Source: Methylomarinum sp. (GTDB lineage: Bacteria; Pseudomonadota; Gammaproteobacteria; Methylococcales; Methylomonadaceae). From it: a stretch of DNA of 6,582 nucleotides. The number at the start of each line of letters is the position of its first letter. The first letter of the stretch is position 1. Location: NCBI GenBank assembly GCA_013139755.1, contig WTAG01000277.1, forward strand, positions 1-6,582, written 5' to 3'. The notes under the pieces were generated by a model. It was not told where the DNA came from and searched no databases. It saw nothing but the letters and a program-made list of their open reading frames with translations. The position numbers and the translations under genes are program-made. Of the stretch, positions 6,138-6,582 are shown one piece after another.

Positions 6138-6582
6138 GTGAGCACAAAGCGAAAACTTTTTTACAAAACCTTAAAGTGGACTTTTTTTCTTTTTGTAATA
6201 ATTGCAATCTGCATAGCTATTGCAGGCGGGCTTTTTATTCAACAGTTACAAAAAAACCTACCCGACACCTCCCAGCTTAATGACGTTGAATACCAGATCC
6301 CTTTAAGCATTTACACTCAAGATGGTCTTTTATTGGCTCAATTTGGTGAGAAAAAAAGATCTCCCATTAAAATAAATGAAGTACCTCAACAGCTAATCAA
6401 TGCATTTCTTGCCGCAGAAGATGGTAACTTTTACTCTCACCCAGGGGTTGATTTTAAAGGTTTAACTCGTGCGGCTTTTCAACTTTTAATAACGGGAAAG
6501 AAGAAACAGGGAGGCAGCACAATTACCATGCAAGTTACCCGAAATTTTCTACTGAGCAGAGAAAAGACATATATACGAAAAA
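6138..6582 (+). CDS. mrcA: Penicillin-binding protein 1a, bifunctional class A PBP (partial, N-terminal part)
   Basis: The first 148 codons of a class A PBP, an inner-membrane enzyme that polymerises lipid II into glycan strands and cross-links them. Visible parts: a short basic cytoplasmic tail (STKRKLFYKTLKW); one transmembrane anchor at about 15-34; the PBP1a-type linker LPDTSQLNDVEYQIPLSIYT (41-60) and QFGEKKRSPI; and the start of the GT51 glycosyltransferase domain. That domain shows the catalytic-glutamate motif AAEDGNFYSHPGVD (Glu94) and GGSTITMQ (125-132). The transpeptidase domain lies beyond the window. Start: GTG 6138-6140 is the only ATG/GTG/TTG codon between the in-frame TGA at 6075-6077 and the membrane segment, but no Shine-Dalgarno precedes it. 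Divergence from pilM is the usual arrangement (ponA in Pseudomonas), which favours PBP1a over PBP1b. Confidence 0.94.
   Translation, partial: MSTKRKLFYKTLKWTFFLFVIIAICIAIAGGLFIQQLQKNLPDTSQLNDVEYQIPLSIYTQDGLLLAQFGEKKRSPIKINEVPQQLINAFLAAEDGNFYSHPGVDFKGLTRAAFQLLITGKKKQGGSTITMQVTRNFLLSREKTYIRK

Noticed and set aside
1..6582. CRISPR array, tRNA, insertion sequence, phage or defence genes
   Set aside because: No regularly spaced repeats, no tRNA cloverleaf, no transposase-like frame or terminal repeats seen; every coding stretch is accounted for by a conserved chromosomal locus.

Overview
The window reads as a chromosomal segment from an AT-rich gammaproteobacterium. The evidence is gene order. 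A type IV pilus alignment operon pilM-pilN-pilO-pilP-pilQ lies on the minus strand. A shikimate kinase gene (aroK) follows it downstream, and a class A penicillin-binding protein gene of the PBP1a type (mrcA/ponA) is divergent upstream. This order is classical in gammaproteobacteria, for example pilMNOPQ-aroK with divergent ponA in Pseudomonas, and the related hofMNOPQ/aroK/mrcA locus in E. coli. The low GC content would suit a marine or methanotroph-like lineage, but I cannot name the genus from sequence alone.

Layout by position. 1-394 (minus) is the N-terminal three quarters of aroK, cut by the window edge. 395-465 is a short gap holding a strong GC-rich hairpin with a T-tract, which reads as a terminator or attenuator between pilQ and aroK. 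466-5510 (minus) is a compact five-gene operon: pilM/pilN and pilN/pilO overlap by one base (TAATG), pilO/pilP by four (ATGA), and pilP/pilQ are 14 bases apart. 5511-6137 is a 627-base AT-rich intergenic region between divergent genes, with candidate promoter elements and two clear inverted repeats but no convincing gene. 6138-6582 (plus) is the start of the PBP1a gene, cut by the right edge.

How the genes work together (family knowledge). PilM is an actin-like cytoplasmic protein that holds the N-terminal tail of PilN. PilN and PilO are bitopic inner-membrane proteins that pair through coiled coils. PilP is an inner-membrane lipoprotein bridging PilN/PilO to the N0 domain of PilQ. PilQ is the outer-membrane secretin through which the pilus exits, with AMIN domains that bind peptidoglycan. 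All expected domains and key motifs are present and the genes look intact, so a working type IV pilus, used for twitching, adhesion or DNA uptake, is likely. AroK is housekeeping (chorismate pathway) and PBP1a builds peptidoglycan.

I found no undescribed system. The points worth a second look are modest: the hairpin separating pilQ from aroK, a serine-rich insertion in PilQ, a lysine/arginine-rich PilO tail whose coding sequence carries the pilP ribosome binding site, pilQ and the PBP1a gene both lacking a recognisable Shine-Dalgarno, and the long divergent intergenic region with its inverted repeats.
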